Part shown: piece after piece, positions 26,733 to 35,503 of the stretch
How positions within the stretch are numbered: position 1 is the stretch's first letter
How the letters are laid out: each line of letters starts with the position of its first letter
Origin: Rhodospirillaceae bacterium UBA1479
Lineage (GTDB): Bacteria; Pseudomonadota; Alphaproteobacteria; Rhodospirillales; Casp-alpha2
Length of the DNA stretch: 64,000 nt
NCBI GenBank assembly: GCA_002325375.1
Contig: DCRZ01000002.1
Location: 496,001-560,000, forward strand
Direction: 5' to 3'
Made by a program: the position numbers and the translations under genes
Notes under the pieces: generated by a model
What the model saw: only the letters and a program-made list of their open reading frames with translations
Databases searched by the model: none
What the model was told of the DNA's origin: nothing

Positions 26733-27416
26733 GTGAACGCCGACCTGCCGCATCTTCTTGTCGTGGATGACGACGGCCGCTTGCGCGACCTGCTGAGCCG
26801 TTTTCTGACCGAGAACGGCTTCGTCGTGGTCACGGCCGCCGATGCGGCCCAGGCGCGCAGCCGGCTCAGCCATTTCGATTTCGACGCGGTGATCCTGGAC
26901 CTCATGATGCCGGGGGAAACGGGTCTGGAATTCGCGCGCGACCTGCGCACCCGGTCGGCGATTCCCATCCTGATGCTGACCGCCATGGCGGAGACCGAGG
27001 ACCGTATCTCGGGCCTGGAGGGCGGCGCCGACGATTATGTGGTCAAGCCGTTCGAGCCGCGCGAGCTGCTGTTGCGCATTCGCAACATCATGAAGCGCAC
27101 CCCTCAGGCCCAGACCCCGGGGGACGACCTTCATCTCGGCGATTTTCTGTTCCGCCGTGACCGGGGCGAACTGTTGCGGGATGGTCGCCCGGTGCGTTTG
27201 ACCGATCTGGAGGCCGGATTGCTGAGCGCGCTTGCCGCGCGTCCGGGCGACGTGTTGACCCGTGATGACCTGATCGCCCGCACGGGGGCGGCCGGTGGCG
27301 GGCGTGCCGTCGATGTACAGGTCACCCGTCTTCGCCGTAAGATCGAGCCCGATCCCCGCGATCCCCGCTATCTGCAGACCGTGCGGGGTAAGGGCTACGT
27401 TCTACGTCCTGATTGA
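26733..27416 (+). CDS. OmpR-family response regulator
   Basis: DNA-binding half of a two-component system. Receiver domain: acidic pocket VVDDDGR, phospho-acceptor D56 (AVILDLMMPG), then LTAM and VVKPFEPREL with the conserved Lys. The C-terminal winged-helix domain (about 130-225) includes LTRDDL and GRAVDVQVTRLRRKIEPDPRDPRYLQTVRGKGY, typical of OmpR/PhoB. GTG 26733 is preferred for its GGGGGAG site; ATG 26712 would add seven residues. The sensor kinase gene starts ten bases after its stop. Confidence 0.92.
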   Translation: MNADLPHLLVVDDDGRLRDLLSRFLTENGFVVVTAADAAQARSRLSHFDFDAVILDLMMPGETGLEFARDLRTRSAIPILMLTAMAETEDRISGLEGGADDYVVKPFEPRELLLRIRNIMKRTPQAQTPGDDLHLGDFLFRRDRGELLRDGRPVRLTDLEAGLLSALAARPGDVLTRDDLIARTGAAGGGRAVDVQVTRLRRKIEPDPRDPRYLQTVRGKGYVLRPD

Positions 27417-27426
27417 AGACCCGGCC

Positions 27427-28746
27427 ATGCCCCTTCAGACAACCATCAAGAACGCCCTGCCGAAAAGCCTGCTCGGCCGCGCCCTGCTGATCATCGTCAC
27501 GCCGCTGATCCTGTTGCAGGTGGTGTCGGGGCTGATTTTCTATGAAACCCATTGGGACAAGGTGTCCTACCGTTTGGCGCGCAGCGTCGCGGGCGACGTG
27601 GCGGCCATCGTGCAACTGGTCACCGACGATCCCAGCGAGGAAGGCCGCGAGCGCGCCGCCGCCCTGGCCGGCCGTAACATGGACATGTTCGTGACCTTTC
27701 TGCCGGGCGCGATCCTGTCCAACAAGGCGGCGCCGCCGACCAACGACCTGGAAGAGGTGCTCGACCGCTCCATGCAGAGCTTCATCGTCAAGCCCTACCG
27801 CCTGGATTCGGAAAGTTCCGACCGCAATGTGAGCATCGACGTACAACTTGCCGACGGCGTGCTGCGCATCACCACCACGCGCAAGCGGCTGTTTTCGACC
27901 ACAGTCTACGTCTTCGTCATCTGGATGATCGGCACGTCGCTGATTCTGTTCGGGGTCGCCACCATCTTCATGCGCAATCAGGTGAAACCGATCCGCCGTC
28001 TGGCCCGCGCCGCCGATAATTTCGGCAAGGGCCGCGACGTATCGAATTTCAAGCCCGAAGGCGCGACCGAGGTCCGCCAAGCGGCCCAGGCCTTCATGGC
28101 CATGCGCGAACGGATCCAGCGCCAGATCACCCAGCGCACGGACATGCTGTCCGGTGTGTCCCACGACCTGCGCACGCCGCTGACGCGGATGAAACTGCAA
28201 TTAGCGATGTTCAAGAACGTCGATGGGGTGGACGACCTGTCCGCCGATGTTTCGGAAATGGAACACATGCTGGAAGGCTATCTTGCCTTCGCCCGCGGCG
28301 AGGGCACGGAAAAACCGGCGCCGACGGATCTGGGCATGCTGCTGGAAGACGTGGTCGGTCAGGTCCGGCGCCGTGGCCGGCCCATCGACCTGCACCTGGA
28401 AGATCAGTTGAACCTGCCGTTGCGGCCCAACGCCTTCAAGCGCTGCGTCACCAATCTGGTGGAGAACGCCGCGCGCTATGGCCAGCATGTGTCGGTGCGG
28501 GCAGGGCACCGGGGCGATGCCATCGAGATCACCGTGGACGACGACGGGCCCGGCATTCCCGAAGACAAACGTGCCGAGGTGTTTCGGCCGTTTTTTCGGC
28601 TCGACGATTCCCGCAACCCGGAAACGGGTGGGGTCGGGCTGGGCCTGACCATCGCCCGCGACGTGGTGCGCAGCCACGGCGGCGAAATCCTGTTGTCGGA
28701 ATCGCCGGCCGGTGGCCTGCGCGGCCGTATCCGCCTTCCCCTATAG
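27427..28746 (+). CDS. Sensor histidine kinase (EnvZ-like)
   Basis: Inner-membrane kinase of 439 aa partnered with the upstream OmpR-type regulator. TM1 (about 18-40), a periplasmic loop (about 41-160), TM2 (about 161-183), HAMP (about 184-235), a HisKA domain with the phospho-acceptor H246 in SGVSHDLRTPLTRMKLQL, and a HATPase_c domain with NLVENAARYG (N box), DDDGPGIPED (G1) and GGVGLGLTIARDVVRSHGG (G2). The layout is that of EnvZ; the periplasmic loop gives no clue to the signal. Confidence 0.92.
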   Translation: MPLQTTIKNALPKSLLGRALLIIVTPLILLQVVSGLIFYETHWDKVSYRLARSVAGDVAAIVQLVTDDPSEEGRERAAALAGRNMDMFVTFLPGAILSNKAAPPTNDLEEVLDRSMQSFIVKPYRLDSESSDRNVSIDVQLADGVLRITTTRKRLFSTTVYVFVIWMIGTSLILFGVATIFMRNQVKPIRRLARAADNFGKGRDVSNFKPEGATEVRQAAQAFMAMRERIQRQITQRTDMLSGVSHDLRTPLTRMKLQLAMFKNVDGVDDLSADVSEMEHMLEGYLAFARGEGTEKPAPTDLGMLLEDVVGQVRRRGRPIDLHLEDQLNLPLRPNAFKRCVTNLVENAARYGQHVSVRAGHRGDAIEITVDDDGPGIPEDKRAEVFRPFFRLDDSRNPETGGVGLGLTIARDVVRSHGGEILLSESPAGGLRGRIRLPL

Positions 28747-28778
28747 GCATACCGGGCGGGACGTCCCCAGCGGATTTC

Positions 28779-28807
28779 ATGGCAATTCCGCCGATGACAT
28801 CTATAAT
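28779..28807 (+). promoter_or_regulatory. Candidate sigma70 promoter for the NarL-type regulator
   Basis: ATGGCA (28779-28784) and a perfect TATAAT (28802-28807) are separated by 17 bases, about 80 bases before the GTG at 28887. The -10 is a full consensus match, the -35 four of six. Position in the gap between two signalling operons is suitable. Confidence 0.45.
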
Positions 28808-28886
28808 GGAAAAAGATCACGTAATGGTCCGATAATCGAGGCACCGCGGCCCTGGGAGGGTTCGGCTTGGTGTCTGGGGGGTGTAG

Positions 28887-29546
28887 GTGACTGATTCCCT
28901 TCCGTCGAAAGTTCTGATTGCCGACGATCATGCCCTGTTCCGCAAGGGGCTGGGCTCGTTGTTGGAAATCATCGATCCCGACATCACGGTGGTCGAGGCC
29001 GCGAGTTATCCGGAAGCCCTGCGCACGGCCAATGAAACCGACGACCTGGACCTCGCGCTTGTCGATTTGGGCATGCCGGGGATGGAACGGTTCGCCGGAC
29101 TGAACGCCCTGATCCGTTCCCTGGACGGCGTGCCGGTGGTGGTCGTGTCCGCCGCCGAAACGTCCGAGGAAATGAGTCTGGCGATGGACTGTGGCGCCCA
29201 TGGCTACATCCCCAAAACCCTGGACAGTTCCGTGGTGGTCAATGCCGTGCGTCAGGTGATCGCCGGGGAAATCTATCTGCCGCCGACACTGCTCGACTGG
29301 GCTCCCGGTGGGGCCAAGACCGAAGGTCCGGGCGGATTGCACCTGACGCCGCGTCAACGCGACGTGCTCAACCTCATGGCCGGCGGCAAATCGAACAAAG
29401 AGATCGCTCGCATCCTGGGGCTCGCCGAAGGCACCATCAAGCTGCATGTCACGGGCTTGCTGAAGGTGCTCGACGCGAACAACCGGACCCAGGCGGTTAT
29501 CAAGGCGGCATCGCTGGGACTGACACAGGGCCTGGAACAGGACTGA
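28887..29546 (+). CDS. NarL/LuxR-family response regulator
   Basis: Receiver plus helix-turn-helix, 219 aa. Receiver: VLIADDHALFRKGL, phospho-acceptor D60 (LALVDLGMPGM), VVVSA, and GYIPKTLDSSVVVNAV with the conserved Lys. The C-terminal LuxR-type domain (about 150-210) reads LTPRQRDVLNLMAGGKSNKEIARILGLAEGTIKLHVTGLLKVL (in part), the standard HTH. It starts at GTG 28887 and sits 22 bases upstream of a hybrid kinase that is its likely partner. Confidence 0.92.
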   Translation: MTDSLPSKVLIADDHALFRKGLGSLLEIIDPDITVVEAASYPEALRTANETDDLDLALVDLGMPGMERFAGLNALIRSLDGVPVVVVSAAETSEEMSLAMDCGAHGYIPKTLDSSVVVNAVRQVIAGEIYLPPTLLDWAPGGAKTEGPGGLHLTPRQRDVLNLMAGGKSNKEIARILGLAEGTIKLHVTGLLKVLDANNRTQAVIKAASLGLTQGLEQD

Positions 29547-29568
29547 CCGCGCCGACAAGGAGGGCGCC

Positions 29569-32223
29569 ATGACGTCCCGCTGTCCCCATACGGGCCTTGG
29601 CACCAGAGGCCGGGAAAACAAAAATTCTCCGTTGAATGTCCGCCGCCAATCAGGCGCGGCGGCCGCTGCCGTCCCGGTATTGATTTCGGCGGCGCCGGCA
29701 TGGGCGCAATCCGGGGAGGCGATGGCCCATCCGGGACCGGCGGTCATGGCCGGGCTGGCGGTCGCAGCAGCGGCGTTCCTTGTCGGGTTGTGGTGGGGGC
29801 GTCGACGGCGCGATCCGGCGGCCGTGGAAAATCCCGCGGCACGGGTGGAGGAAGCCCCCCGCCGGCGCGCGATGACGGCCGCCGAACGCGATGCCGAAAC
29901 GGACGCCCATTACCGCATCATTTCGGAACTGACCTCGGACGTCGTCTATGCCTATGACGTCGCCCCCGATGGCCGCGTGACGTCGAAATGGCAGGTCGGC
30001 GGGATTGACGGCTTGGCCGGACAATCCGGGCAAAGCGACGCGCCCCTTGCCTGGCTGACCCAGATTCATCCCGACGATGTGCCGATCCTGGAATCCCGCG
30101 ATCAGCGCCTGCGCCTTGGCATTCCGTCGACCGACGAATTCCGCCTGCTGTCCGCCGACGGCAGGGTGCGTTGGCTGCGCGTTTATTCGCGCCCGGAACG
30201 GGGGACCAGCGGCGAGGTCGTGCGCGTGGTCGGCGCCGCCAAGGAGATCACCCAGGACAAGCGCTGGGAAGAGGCGCTGGCCGATTCCGAAAGCAAGCTG
30301 CAGGCGACGTCGCGCACGGCCCGCGTTGGCTATTGGGAACATTTCCCGGATGACAACCGCACCGTTTGCTCGCCCGTCCTGTGGCGGATCTGGGGCCTGC
30401 GTCCCGGTCGCGCGGGGCCCACGGGCAAGGTCTTCCTGGACATGATCCATCCCGACGACCGGCCGCGCATCGCCGCCGCCTATGAAGATCCCGTGCCCAA
30501 TTGCCGGCATGAGTATCGGGTTCTCAGGCCCGACGGATCGGTGCGCTACGTCTTTGAGGATCTTAGCGCCGATTTCGACGAACACGGCCGCGCGCGCCGG
30601 CTGTTCGGGGTGACTCAGGATATTACCGAGCGCAAGCGGGCCGAACAGGCGCTGCGCGATTCCGAGCTGCGCTACCACGCCATCGTCGAGGACCAGACGG
30701 AGTTGATCCGGCGCTGCACCCCTGACGGGGTCCGGACCTTCGTCAACGAAGCCTATTGCCAATATTACGGCGTGCCCCGCGAACAGCTGATCGGCCGGCC
30801 CGTCGGCTCGGAACTGAGCGATAGCGAAGCCGCCTTGCGCCAGGCCATCATCCGCCGGATCGGTCCGAAAAATCCGATCGAGGAGAATCTCCACCGGGTG
30901 ATCGGGCACGACGGCAAGGTCAGCTGGCAGCAATGGACCGAACGCGCGGTGTTCGACGACGACGGGCGCATGGTGGAAATCCAGGGCGTCGGCCGCGACG
31001 TCACGGCCACGAAAGAGGCCGAGGAAATGCTGGCCGAGGCAAAGGACGCCGCCGAACTGGCAAGCGCCGCCAAGTCGCGCTTTCTGGCGGCTGCCAGCCA
31101 TGACCTGCGTCAGCCCCTGCAGGCGCTGGCGATGTTCGTCAACGTGTTGTCGGAACGGGACCTGGACGACAAGGCGAAGCAGCTTATCAACCGCATCAGC
31201 GACTGTTCGGACGCCCTGGAACGCCTGCTTGGCTCGTTGCTCGACATTTCCAAACTGGATGCCGGGCTGTTCGTGCCGCAACGGCGCGATTTCAACCTCG
31301 GCGCGGTGCTGGAACGCCTGTGTTCGGAAATCCGCCCGCTGGCCGAGGAAAAGGGCCTGCGGCTCAACATGGTGCCCTGCGCGCTTCTGGTCGACAGCGA
31401 TCCGGGCTTGCTCGACCGTCTGCTGCGCAATCTTTTGACCAATGCGGTGCGCCATACGGAAACCGGCAAGATTCTCGTCGGCTGCCGGCGTGCCGGGGCC
31501 AATGTGCGTGTCGAAATCTGGGATACGGGTGTCGGCATTCCGAACGATCAACTGGACATGATCTTCGAGGAGTTCCATCAGGTCGGCAACCCGGCGCGCG
31601 ACCGGCGCGAAGGGCTGGGCCTGGGGCTCGCCATCGTGCAGCGGTTGTCCAATCTGCTCGACCATCCCGTGGATGTGCGGTCATGGGTGGGGCGGGGGTC
31701 GGGGTTCTCCGTCAGCCTGCCCTTGGCGGGCGACCATGCGCCCGCGGAAATGACCCTGCCGGCGGATGAGCATCCCGATGTGGCGGGGGCCGTGGTGGTC
31801 GGCATCGACGACGAGGCCGATATTCGCGACGCCCTGGGGTTGCTGTTGACGGGCTGGGGCTATGACGCCGTGGTCGCCGGATCGGCGGTCGAGGCGATCG
31901 CCAAGCTGGAGCAGGAACGCAAGCAGCCGGAACTGGTCGTCGCCGATTATCGACTCAAGCTTGGCCATACGGGGGCCGACGCGATTTTGGCCATCCGCCA
32001 CGTTTGGGGCGGGGATGTGCCGGGGTTCCTTTTGACCGGCGACACGGGCCCGGACCGCCTGCGGGAGGCGGCGGCCAGCGGATTCGAGGTCATGCACAAG
32101 CCGATTCAGCCCGAGAAACTGCGCCTGATGGTCGCGGAATCGATCGCCTATGCCCGCCGGATGGCCGCGATCGAGGCGCGTACCCGGGCGCAGGAAAAAG
32201 ACGAGATGGAACGCCAGGTCTGA
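29569..32223 (+). CDS. Hybrid sensor histidine kinase with three PAS domains and C-terminal receiver
   Basis: 884-residue hybrid kinase. A signal-like N-terminus and one membrane helix (about 58-76) anchor it; three PAS/PAC units follow (about 110-240, 245-360, 365-490; each PAC ends with a KR-type segment such as ITERKRAEQALRDSE). HisKA has the phospho-acceptor H511 (AAASHDLRQPLQAL), then a HATPase domain (GVGIPNDQ, EGLGLGLAIVQRLS), and a receiver with D793 (VVADYRL). The His-Asp-Asp order suggests a relay to the NarL-type regulator just upstream. AAGGAGG precedes ATG 29569. The PAS sensors show no obvious haem or flavin motif by eye. Confidence 0.92.
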   Translation: MTSRCPHTGLGTRGRENKNSPLNVRRQSGAAAAAVPVLISAAPAWAQSGEAMAHPGPAVMAGLAVAAAAFLVGLWWGRRRRDPAAVENPAARVEEAPRRRAMTAAERDAETDAHYRIISELTSDVVYAYDVAPDGRVTSKWQVGGIDGLAGQSGQSDAPLAWLTQIHPDDVPILESRDQRLRLGIPSTDEFRLLSADGRVRWLRVYSRPERGTSGEVVRVVGAAKEITQDKRWEEALADSESKLQATSRTARVGYWEHFPDDNRTVCSPVLWRIWGLRPGRAGPTGKVFLDMIHPDDRPRIAAAYEDPVPNCRHEYRVLRPDGSVRYVFEDLSADFDEHGRARRLFGVTQDITERKRAEQALRDSELRYHAIVEDQTELIRRCTPDGVRTFVNEAYCQYYGVPREQLIGRPVGSELSDSEAALRQAIIRRIGPKNPIEENLHRVIGHDGKVSWQQWTERAVFDDDGRMVEIQGVGRDVTATKEAEEMLAEAKDAAELASAAKSRFLAAASHDLRQPLQALAMFVNVLSERDLDDKAKQLINRISDCSDALERLLGSLLDISKLDAGLFVPQRRDFNLGAVLERLCSEIRPLAEEKGLRLNMVPCALLVDSDPGLLDRLLRNLLTNAVRHTETGKILVGCRRAGANVRVEIWDTGVGIPNDQLDMIFEEFHQVGNPARDRREGLGLGLAIVQRLSNLLDHPVDVRSWVGRGSGFSVSLPLAGDHAPAEMTLPADEHPDVAGAVVVGIDDEADIRDALGLLLTGWGYDAVVAGSAVEAIAKLEQERKQPELVVADYRLKLGHTGADAILAIRHVWGGDVPGFLLTGDTGPDRLREAAASGFEVMHKPIQPEKLRLMVAESIAYARRMAAIEARTRAQEKDEMERQV

Positions 32224-32239
32224 CGGGCAGCGGGGAAGA

Positions 32240-32593
32240 TCAGAAAAGCCGTCCGCCGTTAGGAACCTTCAGGTCCGGGTGGATCAACACGACCTCGCCG
32301 TCCGCGTCGGGAAAGCCCAGGACCAACACCTCCGACATGAACTTGCCGATCTGCTTTGACGGAAAATTGACGACGCCCGCGACCTGACGCCCGACCAGGC
32401 TGTCCGGCGTGTAGTGGCGGGTGATCTGGGCCGAGGTCTTGCGCTCGCCGATATCCGGGCCGAAATCGACCCACAGTTTGATGGCGGGGCGGCGGGCTTC
32501 GGGAAAGGGTTCAGCGCGGACGATCGTCCCGACGCGGATATCCACGGCCAGGAAGTCGTCGAAAGTGATCTGCGGGGTCGGGCTTTCGGGCAT
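32240..32593 (-). CDS. csaA: CsaA-type tRNA-binding domain protein
   Basis: Dimeric OB-fold protein related to the tRNA-binding domain of Met/Phe-tRNA synthetases; the Bacillus member has chaperone-like activity in export. The 117-residue product has DFLAVDIRVGTIVRAEPFPEARRPAIKLWVDFG (in part), then SAQITRHYTPDSLVGRQVAGVVNFPSKQIGKFMSEVLVLGF (in part), with the family's MSEVL motif. AAGGAG precedes ATG (32593). It converges with the hybrid kinase, 16 bases away. Confidence 0.92.
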   Translation of the reverse strand: MPESPTPQITFDDFLAVDIRVGTIVRAEPFPEARRPAIKLWVDFGPDIGERKTSAQITRHYTPDSLVGRQVAGVVNFPSKQIGKFMSEVLVLGFPDADGEVVLIHPDLKVPNGGRLF

Positions 32594-32660
32594 GGAGTGT
32601 CTCCTTCGGCCCGGAAATTTATCGCGCCCACCCCGCCATGCAATCAAAAAGGCACGCAAC

Positions 32661-32689
32661 AAAAAAGGCCGCCCTCGGCGGGCGGCCTT
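32661..32689 (-). terminator. Terminator downstream of the phasin gene
   Basis: On the minus strand a 10-bp perfect stem (AAGGCCGCCC with GGGCGGCCTT, 5-nt loop) is followed by a run of six T. It lies 22 bases past the phasin stop and is a textbook rho-independent terminator, isolating the abundant phasin transcript from csaA. Confidence 0.85.
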
Positions 32690-32711
32690 CTTCGAAAGAC
32701 GGAAAAGCCGA

Positions 32712-33209
32712 TTACTTGGCTTTGCTCATCTGACCCTTCATTTCGTCGAAGGCTTCGGCGATGCGGGTGTTGATCACCTTAACGGCGGCGTCGTTGGCTT
32801 TGGTGACGACGTCCGTAACCTTCTTGGAATTGGCCAGGGAGGATTCGAAAGCGGCCTTGCACAGGTCCAGTTCCTTGGTCACCAGATCCTGCGGGGAAGA
32901 AACCTTGCCCAGGGATTCGGCGGCGGTGCTGGCCTGATCGAACGCGGCCTTGAACAGTTCGGCCTGCTTCTGGGCAGCGGCCTGGACGCCTTCGAAGGCG
33001 GCCTGGCTGGCCTTGTTCAGGGCTTCAAGGTTCTTGCGCTGGATGTCCATCACGGCGTTGACGTCGATGGTTTCCATGGAGCCGCCCTTCATCGCCTTCA
33101 TGACCTGGTCGGACATCTTGGCGGGGTCGAAATCGGCATAGATCTTGGTGAAGTCGGTAGCCCAGGCAGGGAAGCCATTTTTGTCGAGCTTGAACATATC
33201 GGTGTACAT
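32712..33209 (-). CDS. Phasin family protein
   Basis: Small helical protein that coats polyhydroxyalkanoate granules, 165 aa. The long amphipathic-helix pattern (NLEALNKASQAAFEGVQAAAQ, then KQAELFKAAFDQASTAAESL) and a Lys/Ala-rich C-terminus match the phasin_2-type family. ATG 33209 (MYTDMFKLDKNG) has GGAGG upstream; an open stretch before it is the promoter. It implies the host stores polyhydroxybutyrate, though phaC/A/B are not in the window. Two operator-like repeats flank its promoter and a strong terminator follows. Confidence 0.9.
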   Translation of the reverse strand: MYTDMFKLDKNGFPAWATDFTKIYADFDPAKMSDQVMKAMKGGSMETIDVNAVMDIQRKNLEALNKASQAAFEGVQAAAQKQAELFKAAFDQASTAAESLGKVSSPQDLVTKELDLCKAAFESSLANSKKVTDVVTKANDAAVKVINTRIAEAFDEMKGQMSKAK

Positions 33210-33270
33210 TTGGTCGGTCCTCCATTGGAGCGCGAAAGGGAATGTGCTTTGTGCATGTGCGAGAGTTATG

Positions 33271-33340
33271 CTGCACTGCAACAGTGACGCCTATATGCGG
33301 TCGAATGGGGATGTAAGTCAAGCCTTATATTGCAGTGCAA
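33271..33340 (-). promoter_or_regulatory. Phasin promoter with two flanking operator-like repeats
   Basis: On the minus strand TTGACT (33321-33316) and a TATA-containing -10 (CATATA, 33297-33292; 18-base gap) form a likely promoter. A perfect inverted repeat TTGCA-G-TGCAA (33330-33340) lies just upstream of -35, and a one-mismatch copy CTGCACTGCAA (33271-33281) just downstream of -10, 59 bp centre to centre. The downstream copy sits inside TGCACTGCAACA, which matches all but one position of the TGC-rich motif I recall for the PHB regulator PhaR. Confidence 0.5.
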
Positions 33341-33351
33341 TAAAATAAAAC

Positions 33352-34044
33352 TTAGGCCGGGGCGGCCTCGGGCCCGTCCTGGCGGGGGGACCGTTTCGGG
33401 CGGACCCGGCCGAGAAACCGCATCGCGGCCTCGGCCCGGCGCAGCCCCTTGTCGAGCGCCGCCATGGTCTTCGCTTGATCGGCGCCGTCATCGCCAAGCC
33501 ACACCCGAAAGGCATCGGCATAGACCAGGGCGAGGCCCTTGGCATGCAGCAGTCCGCAGGGGCCCGAGGCGTCAATCCCCGCGGCCGCAAGCACCCGGGT
33601 CATGGTCCTGGCCATGCGCGGTAGAAACCGCAGTGCCACCGGATCGCAGAGCGAATCCTTGGCGATCTCGGCCATGGCGGCCTGGTGCGGAGTCAGGGCG
33701 TCGAATCGTTCCATCAACAGGTCGAACAGGCGGTCGCGGATGCCGACGCCCGCGTCGCCCGAGGCTGCATGCGTGTCGGCGGCGGCCAGCATCTGCGCGT
33801 CGATGCGGTCCTGGAATGCGTTGACGATGTCGTATTTGGTGGGAAAGGGGATCAGGACGTCGGCCAGCGGCACCCCGGCGTCGGCGGCGACATCGGCCAA
33901 TGACAGGCGCCGCCAACCATCGCGCGCGATCCGGGCCATGGCGGCGTCGATCACGGCGTCCCGTGGATCGCCCGGGGCGGCGGTCTTCGCCTTTCCTTTG
34001 CCGCTTGTCTTGCCTGGGGTCGTGCCTTGGGGCCGCTTGGCCAT
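33352..34044 (-). CDS. TetR-fold regulator with COQ9-like C-terminus
   Basis: A 230-residue protein. The N-terminal HTH (RDAVIDAAMARIARDGWRRLSLADVAADAGVPLADVLIPFPTKYDIVNAF in part) is TetR-like, though its recognition helix is less typical than usual. The C-terminal segment KGLALVYADAFRVWLGDDGADQAKTMAALDKGLRRAE resembles the COQ9 family pattern (Leu-Ala-x-Val-Tyr ... Trp-Leu-x-Asp-Asp ... Thr ... Leu-Asp), and COQ9 itself has a TetR fold. A ubiquinone-related role is therefore as possible as transcription control. AAGGAGG precedes ATG 34044. A basic Lys/Gly tail occurs at the N-terminus. Confidence 0.65.
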   Translation of the reverse strand: MAKRPQGTTPGKTSGKGKAKTAAPGDPRDAVIDAAMARIARDGWRRLSLADVAADAGVPLADVLIPFPTKYDIVNAFQDRIDAQMLAAADTHAASGDAGVGIRDRLFDLLMERFDALTPHQAAMAEIAKDSLCDPVALRFLPRMARTMTRVLAAAGIDASGPCGLLHAKGLALVYADAFRVWLGDDGADQAKTMAALDKGLRRAEAAMRFLGRVRPKRSPRQDGPEAAPA

Positions 34045-34116
34045 GGCGGTGCCTCCTTACCTGCGCTTTTCATTATGTAGGAAGGATCGGCGGAAATGCC
34101 AGTCGGATCGCGGAAG

Positions 34117-34968
34117 CTACTCCGCCAATTCGCGGGACCGCTTGGCGGCGGCGGCGACGCAACCTGTCACCAGATCGCCCAGGGGTCCATGGGCCGGATC
34201 GTCCTTGTTGGGATCGCCGCCCATCAGAACCGTCAATCCGGCCGCCGTGGTGCCACCGGGGCTGGTCACGTTGCGGCGCAGGGTATCGGGCGTGTCCGTG
34301 GCCGATCGGTGCAGCAGTTCGCCCGCCCCCTCGACCGTTGCCCGGGCCAGGGAATTCGCAAGGTCTTCCGGCAGGCCGGCCTCACGGCCCGCCCGGGCCA
34401 GGCATTCGACCAAGTGGAAGACATAGGCCGGGCCGCTGCCGGACAGGCCGGTGACGGCATGCAACAGGTCCTCGTCCTCGACCCAATGAACCTGGCCGAC
34501 GGCGGTCAGCAGATCATGGCATAGCTTCTGCTGGGCGTCGGTGACGCGGGCATTGGCGCAGGCGACGCTGGCGCCCCGGCCCACGGCGGCCGGCGTATTG
34601 GGCATGACGCGGACGATCGCCGCGACCTCGCCCAGGCAATCCTCGAATAAGGCGATCGGCGTGCCGGCGGCGATGGACAGGAACACGGTCGCCGGCCCGG
34701 CGAACGGAAGATAGGCCGGGACGACGTCGGCCATGACCTGCGGCTTGACGGCGAACATCACCAGTTCGGGAAGAAAATCCGGGGGCAGGTCGTCCGCCGC
34801 GGCGGCGACGGTGACGCCGAGATCGCGGGCCAGGGCCGAGGCGTTGTCGGGGTTAGGCTCGACGACGAAGATGTCCGCCGCCGGAATGCCCCGGCTGATC
34901 CAGCCGGCCATCAGGGCGCCACCCATCTTGCCGCCGCCGACAACCAACAAGGGACGGGCGGCCGTCAT
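34117..34968 (-). CDS. proC: Pyrroline-5-carboxylate reductase
   Basis: Last enzyme of proline synthesis, reducing P5C with NAD(P)H. The 283-residue protein has the Rossmann start LLVVGGGKMGGALMAGW, FAVKPQVMADV, VRVMPNTPAAVG and the C-terminal signature LSGSGPAYVFHLVECLARAGREAGLP with NVTSPGGTTAAGL near the end. ATG 34968 has GAAGGAA upstream; the longer frame outward is not family-like. It follows ybjN and ubiK on the same strand, an arrangement I associate with Rhodospirillales. Confidence 0.95.
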   Translation of the reverse strand: MTAARPLLVVGGGKMGGALMAGWISRGIPAADIFVVEPNPDNASALARDLGVTVAAAADDLPPDFLPELVMFAVKPQVMADVVPAYLPFAGPATVFLSIAAGTPIALFEDCLGEVAAIVRVMPNTPAAVGRGASVACANARVTDAQQKLCHDLLTAVGQVHWVEDEDLLHAVTGLSGSGPAYVFHLVECLARAGREAGLPEDLANSLARATVEGAGELLHRSATDTPDTLRRNVTSPGGTTAAGLTVLMGGDPNKDDPAHGPLGDLVTGCVAAAAKRSRELAE

Positions 34969-34999
34969 GGCAGGGTTCCTTCGATCCTGCGGGGCGGGA

Positions 35000-35503
35000 T
35001 CAGGCTTCGCCGACCGTGTCCACCATGGCGGCGGCCACGGCGTCGTCGGCGGTCCGCCCACCCCAGATCACGTATTGGAAGGCGGGGTAAAAGCGTTCGC
35101 ATTCGTACAGCGCCGTTTCGACGATGTCTTCCATCTGGCTCATGGTCGGGCCGTTGGCCGCGCGCATGGGCAGGACATGGCGGAACATGGGCAGGCCTTC
35201 GTCGTCCCACATGCCGAAATGGCCGAGCCAGAGCTTTTCGTTGACCCGGGCCAGAAGCTCGTAGACCGGCGTGCGCCGCTCCTGGGGCACGCGCATGTCG
35301 AAGGCACAGGTGAAGTGCATGGCCTCGATCTCGTCGTTCCAGGCGAAATAGAGGCTGTAGTCGCACCAGGTTCCCGGCACTTGAACGGCCAGTTCCTGGT
35401 CGCTTCGGCGGTCGAAGGTCCAGTCGTTTCCTTCCACGATCTGTTCGATCAGGTCCAAAGGATTGTGTTTATGGGTATCTACGGCGAATTCGAGTGCAGG
35501 CAT
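35000..35503 (-). CDS. YbjN domain-containing protein
   Basis: 167-residue cytosolic protein of the YbjN family (type III secretion chaperone-like fold). The hallmarks are NPLDLIEQIVEGNDWTFDRRSDQELAVQVPG and a central YELLARVNEKLWLGHFGMWDDEGLPMFRHVLPM (in part). E. coli YbjN affects motility and stress responses, but the biochemical role is unknown. AAGGAG precedes ATG 35503. It sits between ubiK and proC, all on the minus strand. Confidence 0.82.
   Translation of the reverse strand: MPALEFAVDTHKHNPLDLIEQIVEGNDWTFDRRSDQELAVQVPGTWCDYSLYFAWNDEIEAMHFTCAFDMRVPQERRTPVYELLARVNEKLWLGHFGMWDDEGLPMFRHVLPMRAANGPTMSQMEDIVETALYECERFYPAFQYVIWGGRTADDAVAAAMVDTVGEA

Noticed and set aside
29650..31665. Minus-strand frame of about 670 residues
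   Set aside because: Antisense shadow of the hybrid kinase; the + strand frame has full PAS, HisKA and HATPase motifs.
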